Assembly: GCF_021606685.1 (NCBI RefSeq)
Contig: NZ_WKCB01000019.1
Coordinates: forward strand, 1 to 64,000
Length of the DNA stretch: 64,000 bases
Direction: 5' to 3'
Source of the DNA: Pseudomonas syringae
GTDB taxonomy: Bacteria; Pseudomonadota; Gammaproteobacteria; Pseudomonadales; Pseudomonadaceae
Shown: positions 7,337 through 16,235 of the stretch, in pieces
How positions within the stretch are numbered: position 1 is the first letter of the stretch
How the letters are laid out: every line of letters starts with the position of its first letter
Notes under the pieces: generated by a model
The model's input: only the letters and a program-made list of their open reading frames with translations
The model's database searches: none
What the model was told of the DNA's origin: nothing
Program-made: the position numbers and the translations under genes

Positions 7337-9712
7337 TTAATGGGCAAACAACGAGTTACCCTTCTGCCCCGCCAGCTTCTCGGGTTTGATCAGGAAGCGT
7401 GCCAGCGCCGGCAACAGCCACAGCGCGCCGAACATGTTCCACAGCAGCATAAAGGTCAGCATCAGGCCCATATCCGCCTGGAACTTGATCGCCGAGAAAA
7501 TCCAGGTGCACACGCCGATCGCCAGACACAGGCCGGTGAACAGCACGGCTTTACCGGTGGACTTGAGCGTCTGGTAGTAGGCCTCTTGCAGTGGCAACCC
7601 GGCACGCAGGAAGCTTTCCAGGCGGCTGTAGATATAGATACCGTAGTCCACGCCGATCCCCACGCCCAGCGCCACCACCGGCAAGGTCGCGACCTTGACG
7701 CCAATGCCCATGAACGCCATCAACGCGTTGCCCAGCACCGAGGTCAGCACCAGCGGCAGCACGATGCACAAGGTTGCCGCCCAGGAACGGAAGGTAATCA
7801 TGCACATGGTGGCGACGCACAGGTACACCAGGATCAGGATGGTCAGTTCCGATTCCTTGATCACCTCGTTGGTGGCCGCTTCGATCCCGGCGTTACCGGC
7901 GGCGAGAATGAATTCCAGGCCGTCCTTGTTGTTGTCCTTGGCGAAGTCCTGCACCGCATGCACCGCACGGTCGAGGGTTTCGGCCTTGTGGTCGTTGAGG
8001 AACACCAGCACCGGCGCCAGCGAGCAATTGTTGTTGTACAGGCCATCGGCGCGGGCGATGGAGTTGTTCAGCACGTCCGGGTTACGCGACAGGGTTTCCC
8101 ATTTCAGGTTGCCCTCGTTCATGCCCTTGATCATCTGCTTGGACACGGTCACCAGCGAGATCGCCGACTGCACGCCCTCGGTGTTCTGCATCTTCCACAT
8201 CAACTGGTCGATGGGCGCCATGGCTTCATAGCGCGAACAGCCTTCGGCCTTGGTCTTGACCATCACTACCAGCACGTCGGAGCTGGTGGAGTAGTTGCTG
8301 ATGATGAAGTTGTTGTCTTTGTTGTAGCGCGAGTCCGGGCGCAGTTCCGGCGCGCCCTGGTCGAGGTCGCCGATCTTGAGGTTCTGGCTGTACCAGAGGC
8401 CGCCGCCGAAAGCGACCAGCGCCAGCAGGATCGAGACGGGCGCAACTTTGGCGCTGGCAAATTTCGACAGCAGACGCCAGAACGGGTGGTCGCGGTGCGC
8501 GTCCTTTTTGCTCTTGGCGATGGCGCGCTTGCTGATGCCTACGTAGGAAATCGCCACCGGCAACAGGATCAGGTTGGTGAACACGATCACCGCCACACCG
8601 ATGGACGCGCCGATGGCCAGTTCGCGAATCACGCCGATGTCGATGATCAGCAGCGTGATAAAGCCCACCGCATCGGCGAGGATCGCGATCATCCCCGGCA
8701 GGAACAGCTGCCGGAAGGTGCGCCGCGCGGCGGTCAACGCGTTATCCGCTTCGCTGGATTGCAGGGCGATACCGTTGATCTTCTGCACGCCATGGGAAAT
8801 CCCGATGGCGAAAATCAGGAACGGCACCAGCATCGAATACGGGTCCAGGCCAAAGCCGAAAAAGTGCATCAGCCCGAGCTGCCAGACCACCGCCACCAGC
8901 GTGGTGCTCAGCACCGCGATGGTGCTGCGCAGGCAGTTGGTGAACCACAACAGCAGAATCAAGGTGATCACGAACGCGACGCCGAAGAACAGCACCACCA
9001 TCACCAGGCCGTCGATCAGGTCGCCGACTTTTTTGGCAAAGCCGACGATATGGATCTTGACGTTGGGGTTTTGCGCTTCGAACTTATCGCGGATCTTGTC
9101 TTCGAGTTCATGGGAGAACTTGCGGTAATCCAGGGCCAGCAATTTGCCCTGGTCTTGCGGGTCCGGGTAGGACTCCAGCAACGGGATATCGACGATACTC
9201 GACTTGAAGTCGTTGGCCACCAGGCGCCCGACCTGGCCGGACTTGAGCACGTTATTACGCAGTTGATCGAGGCTCTGCGCCGAGCCGTTGTAGCTCTGCG
9301 GGATCACTTCGCCACCGGCAAAGCCTTCTTCGGTCACTTCGGTCCAGCGCACGCTGGGGCTCCACAGCGACTTGAGACCCGAGCGGTCGACGCCGGAGAT
9401 GTAGAACACCTCGTCGTTGATCTGGCGCAGGGTCTCCATGTATTCCTTGGTGAAGATGTCACCGTCCTTGGCCTCCACCGAGATGCGCACGGTGTTGCCC
9501 AGGTTGGCCAGGTCGTTACGGTGCTCCATCATCTTTTCGATGAAGGGGTGCGTGAGGGGGATCATCTTTTCAAAGCTGGTGGACGGGCGAATCAACGTCG
9601 CCTGCCAGAACAGGAAAATACTCACCAGCAGGCAGATCACGATCACTGCCGGGCGGTTGTTGAAGATCAGGCGCTCAAGAAAGGTCGCTTTATCGTTGTG
9701 ATGACTGCTCAT
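7337..9712 (-). CDS. RND/MMPL-superfamily exporter, 791 aa
   Basis: An inner-membrane transporter with the duplicated 1+5+1+5 helix layout of the MMPL/RND superfamily. TM1 is near residues 20-40 and is followed by a large periplasmic domain. A five-helix block lies near 230-400 (including MLVPFLIFAIGISHGVQKI), then TM7 near 425, a second periplasmic domain, and a final block near 630-775 (including GVGIGVDYGIYIYSR, the RND TM4-like motif with Asp). At about 790 residues it is shorter than tripartite drug pumps and resembles lipid or hopanoid exporters. It lies 15 bases downstream of the YCF48-type gene, with which such transporters are commonly paired in pseudomonads. Substrate unknown; export of lipid-derived molecules is a guess from the neighbours. 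Confidence 0.88.
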   Translation of the reverse strand: MSSHHNDKATFLERLIFNNRPAVIVICLLVSIFLFWQATLIRPSTSFEKMIPLTHPFIEKMMEHRNDLANLGNTVRISVEAKDGDIFTKEYMETLRQINDEVFYISGVDRSGLKSLWSPSVRWTEVTEEGFAGGEVIPQSYNGSAQSLDQLRNNVLKSGQVGRLVANDFKSSIVDIPLLESYPDPQDQGKLLALDYRKFSHELEDKIRDKFEAQNPNVKIHIVGFAKKVGDLIDGLVMVVLFFGVAFVITLILLLWFTNCLRSTIAVLSTTLVAVVWQLGLMHFFGFGLDPYSMLVPFLIFAIGISHGVQKINGIALQSSEADNALTAARRTFRQLFLPGMIAILADAVGFITLLIIDIGVIRELAIGASIGVAVIVFTNLILLPVAISYVGISKRAIAKSKKDAHRDHPFWRLLSKFASAKVAPVSILLALVAFGGGLWYSQNLKIGDLDQGAPELRPDSRYNKDNNFIISNYSTSSDVLVVMVKTKAEGCSRYEAMAPIDQLMWKMQNTEGVQSAISLVTVSKQMIKGMNEGNLKWETLSRNPDVLNNSIARADGLYNNNCSLAPVLVFLNDHKAETLDRAVHAVQDFAKDNNKDGLEFILAAGNAGIEAATNEVIKESELTILILVYLCVATMCMITFRSWAATLCIVLPLVLTSVLGNALMAFMGIGVKVATLPVVALGVGIGVDYGIYIYSRLESFLRAGLPLQEAYYQTLKSTGKAVLFTGLCLAIGVCTWIFSAIKFQADMGLMLTFMLLWNMFGALWLLPALARFLIKPEKLAGQKGNSLFAH

Positions 9713-9727
9713 TCTTTGCCCGCCTTC

Positions 9728-10777
9728 TTATTGTTTTTCGAGTGCTGCGCCGGTGGGCTTGGCGACGCGTACGCCACCCTGCCCGGCCAGAATCAGGTTG
9801 CCATTGCCGGCCGCCGTCACGGCCGACAGCGAAATACGGTCCGGGCGGTTGAACACGCTGAAGGTCTGCCCGTCGTCGTGGCTGACCACCACGCTGCCGC
9901 CGTTGCCGACCACCACGATGGAACCGTCATCGAGCAAGGTAGCGCCTGACAAACCAAACTCCAGCGCCCCACGCGCCGCGTTCAATTCGACCTGCTCCCA
10001 GGTGCTGCCAAAGTCGGTGGAACGGTACAGGTTGCCGCGCAGGCCATAGGCCAACAGGGTTTGCGGCTGGGCGGTGCTGATCACGCCAAACAGCGAGCCC
10101 TCGTAGGGGCCTTCGAGTTTCTCCCAGGTCTGGCCGTCGTCGCTGGAGCGGAACATGCTGCCCTGCTCGCCGACGATAAACAGCCCGGCGTCCTTGATCT
10201 GGGCAATGGCGTTGAGGTGGAACTGGTCTTCGTTGTCGAGACGGTCGCTGACGTCTTCCCAGGCCTTGCCGCCGTCGGTGGTTTCGATCAGCGCACCGTA
10301 GGCACCTACGGCCAAGCCGTGGTTGGCGTCGTTGAACCACACGTCGAGCAACGGTGCTTCACGCTTGAGGTCCTGGTATTGCTGGGTCCAGGTCGCACCG
10401 CCGTCGGAACTGGCGAGGATCTGCGCATCATGGCCGACCGCCCAACCTTGCTTGTCATCGACGAAAAACACCGCCGTGAGCAGTTGCCGGGTCGGCACTT
10501 TGGCTTGGGTCCAGGTGCTGCCCTGGTCATCGGAATAGAGGATGTGCCCGCGATCACCGACCGCCACCAGGCGCTTGCCGGCGTGGACCACGTCGATCAT
10601 CAGGCCTTTGGCGGCCTTGGGGGATTCAATCGCAAACACTGCAGCAACAGTGGTATCGCTGGCGGCCTGGGCGGCAGTTACGCCGAATCCAAACAGCGAG
10701 AGCGCTGCGGCCAGCAACGCAACCTTGCGTGCGGCGCGTGGGCGGCGAACAACCCTACCCATGACAGGCTCACTCAT
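9728..10777 (-). CDS. YCF48/BNR-repeat beta-propeller, exported, 349 aa
   Basis: After a basic start (RRPRAARK) and hydrophobic core ending AAQAASD, the mature protein repeats blades of the form SDDGQTWE, DDKQGWAVGHDAQIL and SSDGGATWTQ. This is the Asp-box (BNR) pattern of YCF48/HCF136 propellers. The ATG at 10777 follows GGGAGAAGG. It should be periplasmic and is probably an assembly or adaptor partner of the RND exporter encoded 15 bases downstream; that role is inferred from gene pairing, not shown. In many pseudomonads this pair lies beside DUF1302 and DUF1329 genes, which are absent here. Confidence 0.85.
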   Translation of the reverse strand: MSEPVMGRVVRRPRAARKVALLAAALSLFGFGVTAAQAASDTTVAAVFAIESPKAAKGLMIDVVHAGKRLVAVGDRGHILYSDDQGSTWTQAKVPTRQLLTAVFFVDDKQGWAVGHDAQILASSDGGATWTQQYQDLKREAPLLDVWFNDANHGLAVGAYGALIETTDGGKAWEDVSDRLDNEDQFHLNAIAQIKDAGLFIVGEQGSMFRSSDDGQTWEKLEGPYEGSLFGVISTAQPQTLLAYGLRGNLYRSTDFGSTWEQVELNAARGALEFGLSGATLLDDGSIVVVGNGGSVVVSHDDGQTFSVFNRPDRISLSAVTAAGNGNLILAGQGGVRVAKPTGAALEKQ

Positions 10778-11064
10778 AGACCTTCTCCCAATTATTATTT
10801 TTTGTTAGGTCGTCTCGCCTTCCAGGGCCTTGAAACCTGCAATCTAGAGCGCCTGAAGGAAGCAGGGGCCATCCTATCGGGCTTTCGAATCGTCTGACAA
10901 TCGGCGCTACGTTATCTTTTGTTAACTGACGGCGTTTGGCCATGGCCTGAATAGGCGTGTATCAGCCTGGGTGATTAATGAATTTTAATTCCACCTATTG
11001 AGTTATGAGAATTTTTATTCCATAAATACGCTTCCTGAAAACAATAATGCAAAGGACCACGGCT

Positions 11065-12180
11065 ATGCGTGAACTCGGAATCGGTTTGATCGGCACAGGT
11101 TTCATGGGCCGCGCTCATGCCCTGGCGTTCAACAATGCCCGTGCGGTATTCGAACTGCCGGTAACCGTCAAACTGGCCGCCCTGGCCGATGCCGACACCG
11201 AGCGCGCCCAACGCTGCGCCACGGCCTGGGGCTTTGCCCAGGCCCACGGCGACTGGCAGGCGCTGATCAATGACCCGGCCGTGGACATCGTGGCAATCAC
11301 CACGCCCAACCATCTGCATTACCCCATGGCCATGGCCGCGATTGCCGCCGGCAAGGCGGTGTACTGCGAAAAACCCCTGGCCGTGAGCCTGCAACAGGCC
11401 AACGCCATGCGCCGCGCCGCCAGCGCAGCCGGGGTGGTGACGCGGGTCGGCTACAACTACCAGCACAACCCCATGATCGGCCTGGCGCGGCAGATGATCG
11501 CCAACGGTGACCTCGGAGAAATCATCAGCTTCCAGGGCGAGTTCAGCGAAGACTTCATGGCCGACCCGGCGTCACCGTGGTCGTGGCGCTGCGAAGTCGA
11601 ACATGCCGGTGGCGCCCTGGCGGACCTGGGCAGCCACTTGTTGTCGATGGCGCATTACCTGGTGGGCGATGTGGTCAGTGTGTGTGCCGATACCCAAACC
11701 GTGCATGCCCAACGCCCCGCCGTAAAAAGCAGCGCCGATCTGAAAGCCATCGCGGTGGATGACCAGGTGCACGCCCTGCTGCGCTTTGCCAACGGCGCAC
11801 GCGGTACGGTGAGCAGCAGCTGGCTCAAGCACGGCTACAAGAACCACCTGTGTTTCGAGGTCAGCGGCACCAAGGGCACGCTGGCGTTCGACCAGGAACG
11901 CCTGAACGAACTGCGCCTGTGCCGGGTCGGCCAGGAGGGTTTCCAGCGCCTGCTGGCCGGCCCCGCCCTGCCCGGCTATGCGGCGTTCAGTCCGGCTGCC
12001 GGGCACCAACTTGGGTACAACGAATTGAAGACGCTGGAGGTGCAGGAATTGATCATGGCCGTGGCTGGCCAGGGCGCGGATGGCACTGATTTTGAGGCCG
12101 CGTGGGCGGTTGAGCGGTTGGCGACGGCGATTCGCGTGGCGGCGGCTGAGGAGCGCTGGGTAAAAGTGGACTCGGTCTGA
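11065..12180 (+). CDS. Gfo/Idh/MocA-family NAD(P)-dependent oxidoreductase, 371 aa
   Basis: The N-terminal Rossmann domain begins GIGLIGTGFMGRAHA. The family signature YCEKPLA lies near residue 95, and a DLGSHLLSMAHYL segment near residue 190 contains the likely catalytic His. The C-terminal alpha/beta domain ends EAAWAVERLATAIRVAAAEERWVKV. The ATG at 11065 is chosen over 11047 because AAAGGA sits 8 bases before it. Members oxidise or reduce sugars, inositols or related polyols; the substrate cannot be read here. It is a single gene divergent from the YCF48/RND operon and followed by a REP doublet. There is no evident link to the fatty-acid genes downstream. Confidence 0.88.
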   Translation: MRELGIGLIGTGFMGRAHALAFNNARAVFELPVTVKLAALADADTERAQRCATAWGFAQAHGDWQALINDPAVDIVAITTPNHLHYPMAMAAIAAGKAVYCEKPLAVSLQQANAMRRAASAAGVVTRVGYNYQHNPMIGLARQMIANGDLGEIISFQGEFSEDFMADPASPWSWRCEVEHAGGALADLGSHLLSMAHYLVGDVVSVCADTQTVHAQRPAVKSSADLKAIAVDDQVHALLRFANGARGTVSSSWLKHGYKNHLCFEVSGTKGTLAFDQERLNELRLCRVGQEGFQRLLAGPALPGYAAFSPAAGHQLGYNELKTLEVQELIMAVAGQGADGTDFEAAWAVERLATAIRVAAAEERWVKVDSV

Positions 12181-12200
12181 AACACCCTGCAAAACCCCTA

Positions 12201-12285
12201 TGGGAGGGGGCTTGCCCCCGATAGCGGTTCGTCAGCCAGTCTATTTTTAGCTGATGGACTGCCATCGGGGGCAAGCCCCCTCCCA
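12201..12285. repeat. REP doublet (REPIN), GGGAGGGGGCTTGC type
   Basis: Inverted arms at 12201-12222 and 12264-12285, with CCCCCGAT/ATCGGGGG ends, flank a variable 41-base centre. It lies between convergent genes ending at 12180 (+) and 12311 (-), the usual location for these elements. Confidence 0.9.
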
Positions 12286-12310
12286 CATTTGGATCACCTA
12301 CAGATTCAAG

Positions 12311-14014
12311 TCAGCGCAAGGCTCTTCGCAACACTTTACCGACCGTGGTTTTGGGCAATTCTGTGGTCCGAAACTCCACGTACTTGGGCATTTTGTAGCC
12401 GGTCAGGTATTCCCGGCAGTGCGCCAGAATCTGTTCCTGGGTCAGGTTCGGGTCCTTGCGCACCACGATGATCTTGACCTTCTCGCCCGTCACGCCATCT
12501 TCCACGCCAATCGCCGCCACCTCGCCAACCCCAGGGTGCAACGCCACCACATCTTCGATTTCATTGGGGTACACGTTAAAGCCCGAGACCAGGATCATGT
12601 CCTTCTTGCGGTCCACCAGGCGAATGTAGCCACGCGCGTCCATTACGCCGATATCGCCGGTCGATAACCACCCTTGAGAATCCAGCACCTCAGCGGTTGC
12701 CTCGGGGCGTTTCCAGTAGCCCTGCATCACCTGCGGGCCGCGCACTTGCAACTCACCCTGCTCGCCAACCTGCGCCAACTCGCCGTCTTCGCGCACGAAC
12801 CGCACCCAGGTCGACGGCAACGGCACGCCGATGCTGCCGGTGAACTCCATCTCGCGCATGCGGGCAATGTCGATGGGGCTGATGCTCACCACCGGCGAAC
12901 ACTCGGTCAGGCCGTAGCCTTCGATGATCGGCAAGCCGGTGACCTCCTTCCAGCGCTTGGCCACCGCGGTGTGGGTGGCCATGCCGCCGGCGATCACCAT
13001 GCGCAGATCGGAAAAGTCCCGCGCGCAGAACTCCTTATTCTCCAGCAAGCCGTTAAACAGCGTGTTGACCCCGGCAATACCGTTGAAGCGTTCCTTGCGC
13101 AGGATCATCTGCACGCGTTTCACATCCCGTGGGTTGGCGATCAAGATGTTGCGCCCGCCCAGGCACATAAACATCAGGCAATTCACCGTCAGCGAAAAGA
13201 TGTGGTACAGCGGCAGCAAGGTGACGTTGGTTTCCTGCTTGTCCTGGTCCAGTTGGTCGCCGACCCATGCCTTGGCTTGCAGCAGGTTGGCGATGATATT
13301 GCGATGGCTGAGCATCACGCCCTTGGCGTCCCCCGTGGTGCCGCCGGTGTATTGCAGGAACGCCAGGTCGTCGAGGTGCAGGGCCACAGTAAAGTGGTTT
13401 AGCGCCCGGCCTTGCTTGAGCACCTGGTTGAAGCGCACCGAACCAGGCAGATTGAAGCGCGGTACCTGTTTTTGCACGCGGCGCAGGATGAAGTTCATCG
13501 CCGCGCCTTTAAAGGTGCCGAGCAAATCGCCGATGGCTGCCACCACCACACGTTTGACGCTGCTGCCGGCCACGACTTTCTCCAGGGTGTGGGCGAAGTT
13601 TTCGAAGATCACCACGGTTTCGGCGCCACTGTCCTTGAGCAGGTGCTTGAGTTCATGGGCGGTGTACAACGGGTTGACATTGACCACCACCGCCCCGGCC
13701 AGAATGGTGCCCAGCAGACAGATCGGGTATTGCAGGCAGTTGGGCATCATCAGCGCCACACGGTCGCCCGGCTGCACGCCCTGGCCTTGCAGCCAGGCGG
13801 CAAACGCGACGCCTTGCACCTGCCAGTCGGCGTAGGTCATTTCCGTACCGATGCTGACGTAGGCCACCCGCTGATGAAACTTTTCCAGGTGTTCCAGGAA
13901 CACCTCGCGCAACGACGGGTAGTCCTCGATCGCCGCATCGATGTCCGCCGGGACGCCCGGCAGGTAAGCGTCCAACCAGATCCGTTCGGTGTGTTCCTGG
14001 CTCACAGCGTTCAT
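12311..14014 (-). CDS. Long-chain fatty acid--CoA ligase (FadD-like), 567 aa
   Basis: An AMP-forming acyl-CoA synthetase that activates fatty acids with ATP and CoA at the inner face of the membrane. Motifs in order: P-loop-like YTGGTTGDAKGVMLSH near residue 210, YGLTECSPV near 360, GWLSTGDIG near 435, VDRKKDMILVSGFNVYPNEIED near 455, and the C-terminal lysine motif LPKTTVGKVLRRALR. The ATG at 14014 follows AAGGAG by 7 bases. It is 31 bases downstream of the thiolase gene in a run of four same-strand beta-oxidation genes, so it is likely their last cistron. Length and motifs match E. coli FadD, but pseudomonads have several such ligases and the chain-length preference is unknown. Confidence 0.9.
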   Translation of the reverse strand: MNAVSQEHTERIWLDAYLPGVPADIDAAIEDYPSLREVFLEHLEKFHQRVAYVSIGTEMTYADWQVQGVAFAAWLQGQGVQPGDRVALMMPNCLQYPICLLGTILAGAVVVNVNPLYTAHELKHLLKDSGAETVVIFENFAHTLEKVVAGSSVKRVVVAAIGDLLGTFKGAAMNFILRRVQKQVPRFNLPGSVRFNQVLKQGRALNHFTVALHLDDLAFLQYTGGTTGDAKGVMLSHRNIIANLLQAKAWVGDQLDQDKQETNVTLLPLYHIFSLTVNCLMFMCLGGRNILIANPRDVKRVQMILRKERFNGIAGVNTLFNGLLENKEFCARDFSDLRMVIAGGMATHTAVAKRWKEVTGLPIIEGYGLTECSPVVSISPIDIARMREMEFTGSIGVPLPSTWVRFVREDGELAQVGEQGELQVRGPQVMQGYWKRPEATAEVLDSQGWLSTGDIGVMDARGYIRLVDRKKDMILVSGFNVYPNEIEDVVALHPGVGEVAAIGVEDGVTGEKVKIIVVRKDPNLTQEQILAHCREYLTGYKMPKYVEFRTTELPKTTVGKVLRRALR

Positions 14015-14045
14015 GGCAGTCTCCTTGTTGTTATGGTTGATAGCG

Positions 14046-15344
14046 CTACTTTTCGACGATGGCGGTAATGCCCAACCCACCCGCCGCACAAATCGAGATC
14101 AGGCCGCGCCCGCCGCCGTTGGCGTGGATGGTCTTGGCCAGTGCCGCCAGTTGCCGGCCACCGGTGGCGGCAAACGGGTGGCCGCAACCGAGCGAGCCGC
14201 CGTTGACGTTCATTTTGGCGCGGTCGATGGCGCCCAGCGGTGCGTCCAAGCCTAGCCGCTCACGGCAGTAGTCAGGGTCTTCCCAGGCTTTAAGGGTGCA
14301 CAGCACTTGGGCCGCGAAGGCTTCGTGGATTTCGAAGAAATCAAAATCGGCAAAGCTCAGCCCTTCGCGTTTGAGCATGCGCGGTACTGCATAGGCCGGG
14401 GCCATCAGCAGACCTTCGGTGCCATCGACGAAATTCACCGCTGCGGTCTCGCCGGTGCGCAGGTACGCCAGCACCGGCCAGCCGTGTTGCGCGGCCCATT
14501 CTTCACTGGCCAGCAGCACCACCGAGGCGCCATCGGTGAGTGGCGTGGAGTTGCCCGCCGTGAGCGTGCCGTTCTGGCGGTCGTAGGCCGGGGCCAGGCC
14601 GGCGAGCTTTTCCAGGCTGGCGTCGGCGCGCAAGTTGTTGTCCCGCGCGAGGCCACGATGGGGGCTGATCAAATCGTCGAAAAAACCGCGTTTATACGCG
14701 GCATCCAGGCGCTGATGGCTGGTGAGGGTCAGTTCATCCTGGGCCAGGCGCTTGATCTGCCAGCGCTTGGCCATTTCTTCGCAGTGTTCGCCCATGGACA
14801 GGCCGGTGCGCGGCTCGCCATTGCGCGGCAGCAGCGGTTTGAAAAACATCGCCGGGCGCACCTTGAGCAAGGTCTTGAGCTTGTCGCTCAGGCCCTTGGC
14901 GCGGTTGGCCGCAAGCAAGGTATGGCGCAGCGACTCATTGATGCCGATGGGCGCATCGGAGGTGGTGTCGGCGCCGCCGGCGATGCCCACCTCGATCTGG
15001 CCGAGGGCGATTTTATTCGCCACCAGCAAAGCGGCTTCGAGGCCGGTGCCGCAGGCCTGCTGCACGTCGTAGGCCGGGGTGTCGGGGGAGAGCGTGGTGG
15101 ACAGCAGCGACTCACGCGCCAGGTTGAAGTCGCGTGAATGCTTGATCACCGCGCCGGCGGCAAATTCGCCCAGGCGCTGGCCGTGCAAGTTGTAGCGGTC
15201 GACCAGGCCCTGCAAGGCGGCCACCAGCAAATCCTGGTTGCTGTCGTGGGCATACACCGTGTTGGAACGCGCGAACGGAATGCGGTTACCGCCGATAATC
15301 GCCACGCGGCGGGTCGGCGCTGGATTGAAGCTGTAGTCACTCAT
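14046..15344 (-). CDS. Acetyl-CoA C-acyltransferase (thiolase, FadI/FadA2 type), 432 aa
   Basis: Catalyses CoA-dependent cleavage of 3-ketoacyl-CoA. The nucleophilic Cys lies in DVQQACGTGLEAA near residue 95. The NVNGGSLGCGHPFAATG signature near residue 385 provides the His, and the C-terminal SICAAGGLG provides the second Cys. Residues are numbered from the ATG at 15344, which overlaps the stop of the MaoC gene by four bases (ATGA), so translation is coupled. The length fits the trifunctional-type beta subunit group rather than short PhaA thiolases. With the adjacent hydratase and reductase it can complete a beta-oxidation or reverse elongation cycle. Confidence 0.92.
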   Translation of the reverse strand: MSDYSFNPAPTRRVAIIGGNRIPFARSNTVYAHDSNQDLLVAALQGLVDRYNLHGQRLGEFAAGAVIKHSRDFNLARESLLSTTLSPDTPAYDVQQACGTGLEAALLVANKIALGQIEVGIAGGADTTSDAPIGINESLRHTLLAANRAKGLSDKLKTLLKVRPAMFFKPLLPRNGEPRTGLSMGEHCEEMAKRWQIKRLAQDELTLTSHQRLDAAYKRGFFDDLISPHRGLARDNNLRADASLEKLAGLAPAYDRQNGTLTAGNSTPLTDGASVVLLASEEWAAQHGWPVLAYLRTGETAAVNFVDGTEGLLMAPAYAVPRMLKREGLSFADFDFFEIHEAFAAQVLCTLKAWEDPDYCRERLGLDAPLGAIDRAKMNVNGGSLGCGHPFAATGGRQLAALAKTIHANGGGRGLISICAAGGLGITAIVEK

Positions 15345-16231
15345 TTAAAATTCTCGTTCCAGATGAACAACCCGCGCATATGGGGTTTGTCGCCGGCCAC
15401 ATTGCGCACTTCGAACTCACGGCGCGGGCCGGTCACCGGGTGGCTCCACAGGGCGACCTGGCCGGGCAGAAAGATTGGCAGCTTGAAGTCGCAATGCGCC
15501 TCGGCCTGGCCCACTCCGCCAGGCGGTTGCTGGGCGGCCAGCGCGCGGCCGAGGGTCCACATGCCATGGGCGATGGCGCGGCGAAAGCCAAAGATTTTTG
15601 CACCGATCAGCGAGGTATGGATCGGGTTGAAGTCCCCCGACACCTTGGCAAAGCGCCGCCCCAGGTCGGCAGGCAACACCCAGCGCTGGGTGCGCAGCAG
15701 GCCCTCTTGCTGCAGGGGCAGCGTGTCGACCCACGGCTCGCCCAGCGGCTCTTTCACGTCGCGACGCAGGTACAGGCTGTCGCTTTCCCATACCAGGTTG
15801 CCGCCGCTATAAGCCCGGGTGGCGATGCTCAGCGCCTGGCCCTTGGGATGGGCGACCCAGCGCGCGCAAAACACCTCAAGGCGCAAGGCCTGGCCAGCTT
15901 CCAGGCGCTGGTGCTGACGGATGCGGTTGGCCAAATGCACCATGCCGCTGGCCGGGTACGGAAAGCTTGGCCGTGTCAGCAGCATCAGGTGCAAGGGGAA
16001 CGCCAGCACATGGGGATAGGACAGCGGCACGCCTTGCTCGGGACGAAAACCGCAGGCGCGGCCATAAGCGGCAATGTCATTGGCCGACAGCTCCACCGCC
16101 GGACGCACCAGGCGTTCTTGGGGCAACAACGGCGCCCCGTCGAGCTTGGTTTTGCGCAGCGCGCGCACGCCGTCCAACAGCAATTGGGTACGGGTTGGCG
16201 CTGGATCGATGATCTGCGTCACGTAGTCCAT
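15341..16231 (-). CDS. MaoC-type enoyl-CoA hydratase/dehydratase, 296 aa
   Basis: The C-terminal hot-dog domain carries the hydratase-2 signature: DFNPIHTSLIGAKIFGFRRA, with catalytic Asp and His, followed by IAHGMWTLGRALA. The N-terminal half is a second, degenerate hot-dog with YPHVLAFPLHLMLL, the layout of HtdX-type proteins. The ATG at 16231 is chosen because only there does the reading start cleanly (MDYVTQIIDPAPTR), 4 bases after the upstream reductase stop. It should hydrate trans-2-enoyl-CoA to the R-3-hydroxy form, matching an R-specific FabG4-like reductase next door. The gene overlaps the thiolase by four bases. Confidence 0.88.
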   Translation of the reverse strand: MDYVTQIIDPAPTRTQLLLDGVRALRKTKLDGAPLLPQERLVRPAVELSANDIAAYGRACGFRPEQGVPLSYPHVLAFPLHLMLLTRPSFPYPASGMVHLANRIRQHQRLEAGQALRLEVFCARWVAHPKGQALSIATRAYSGGNLVWESDSLYLRRDVKEPLGEPWVDTLPLQQEGLLRTQRWVLPADLGRRFAKVSGDFNPIHTSLIGAKIFGFRRAIAHGMWTLGRALAAQQPPGGVGQAEAHCDFKLPIFLPGQVALWSHPVTGPRREFEVRNVAGDKPHMRGLFIWNENFK

Positions 16232-16235
16232 GGGC

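Noticed and set aside
7340..9949. 869-aa open frame on plus, antisense to the RND exporter
   Set aside because: It is rich in His, Gln, Arg and Asp from reverse reading of GC-rich codons, with no domain-like pattern; the opposite strand encodes a clear 12-helix transporter.
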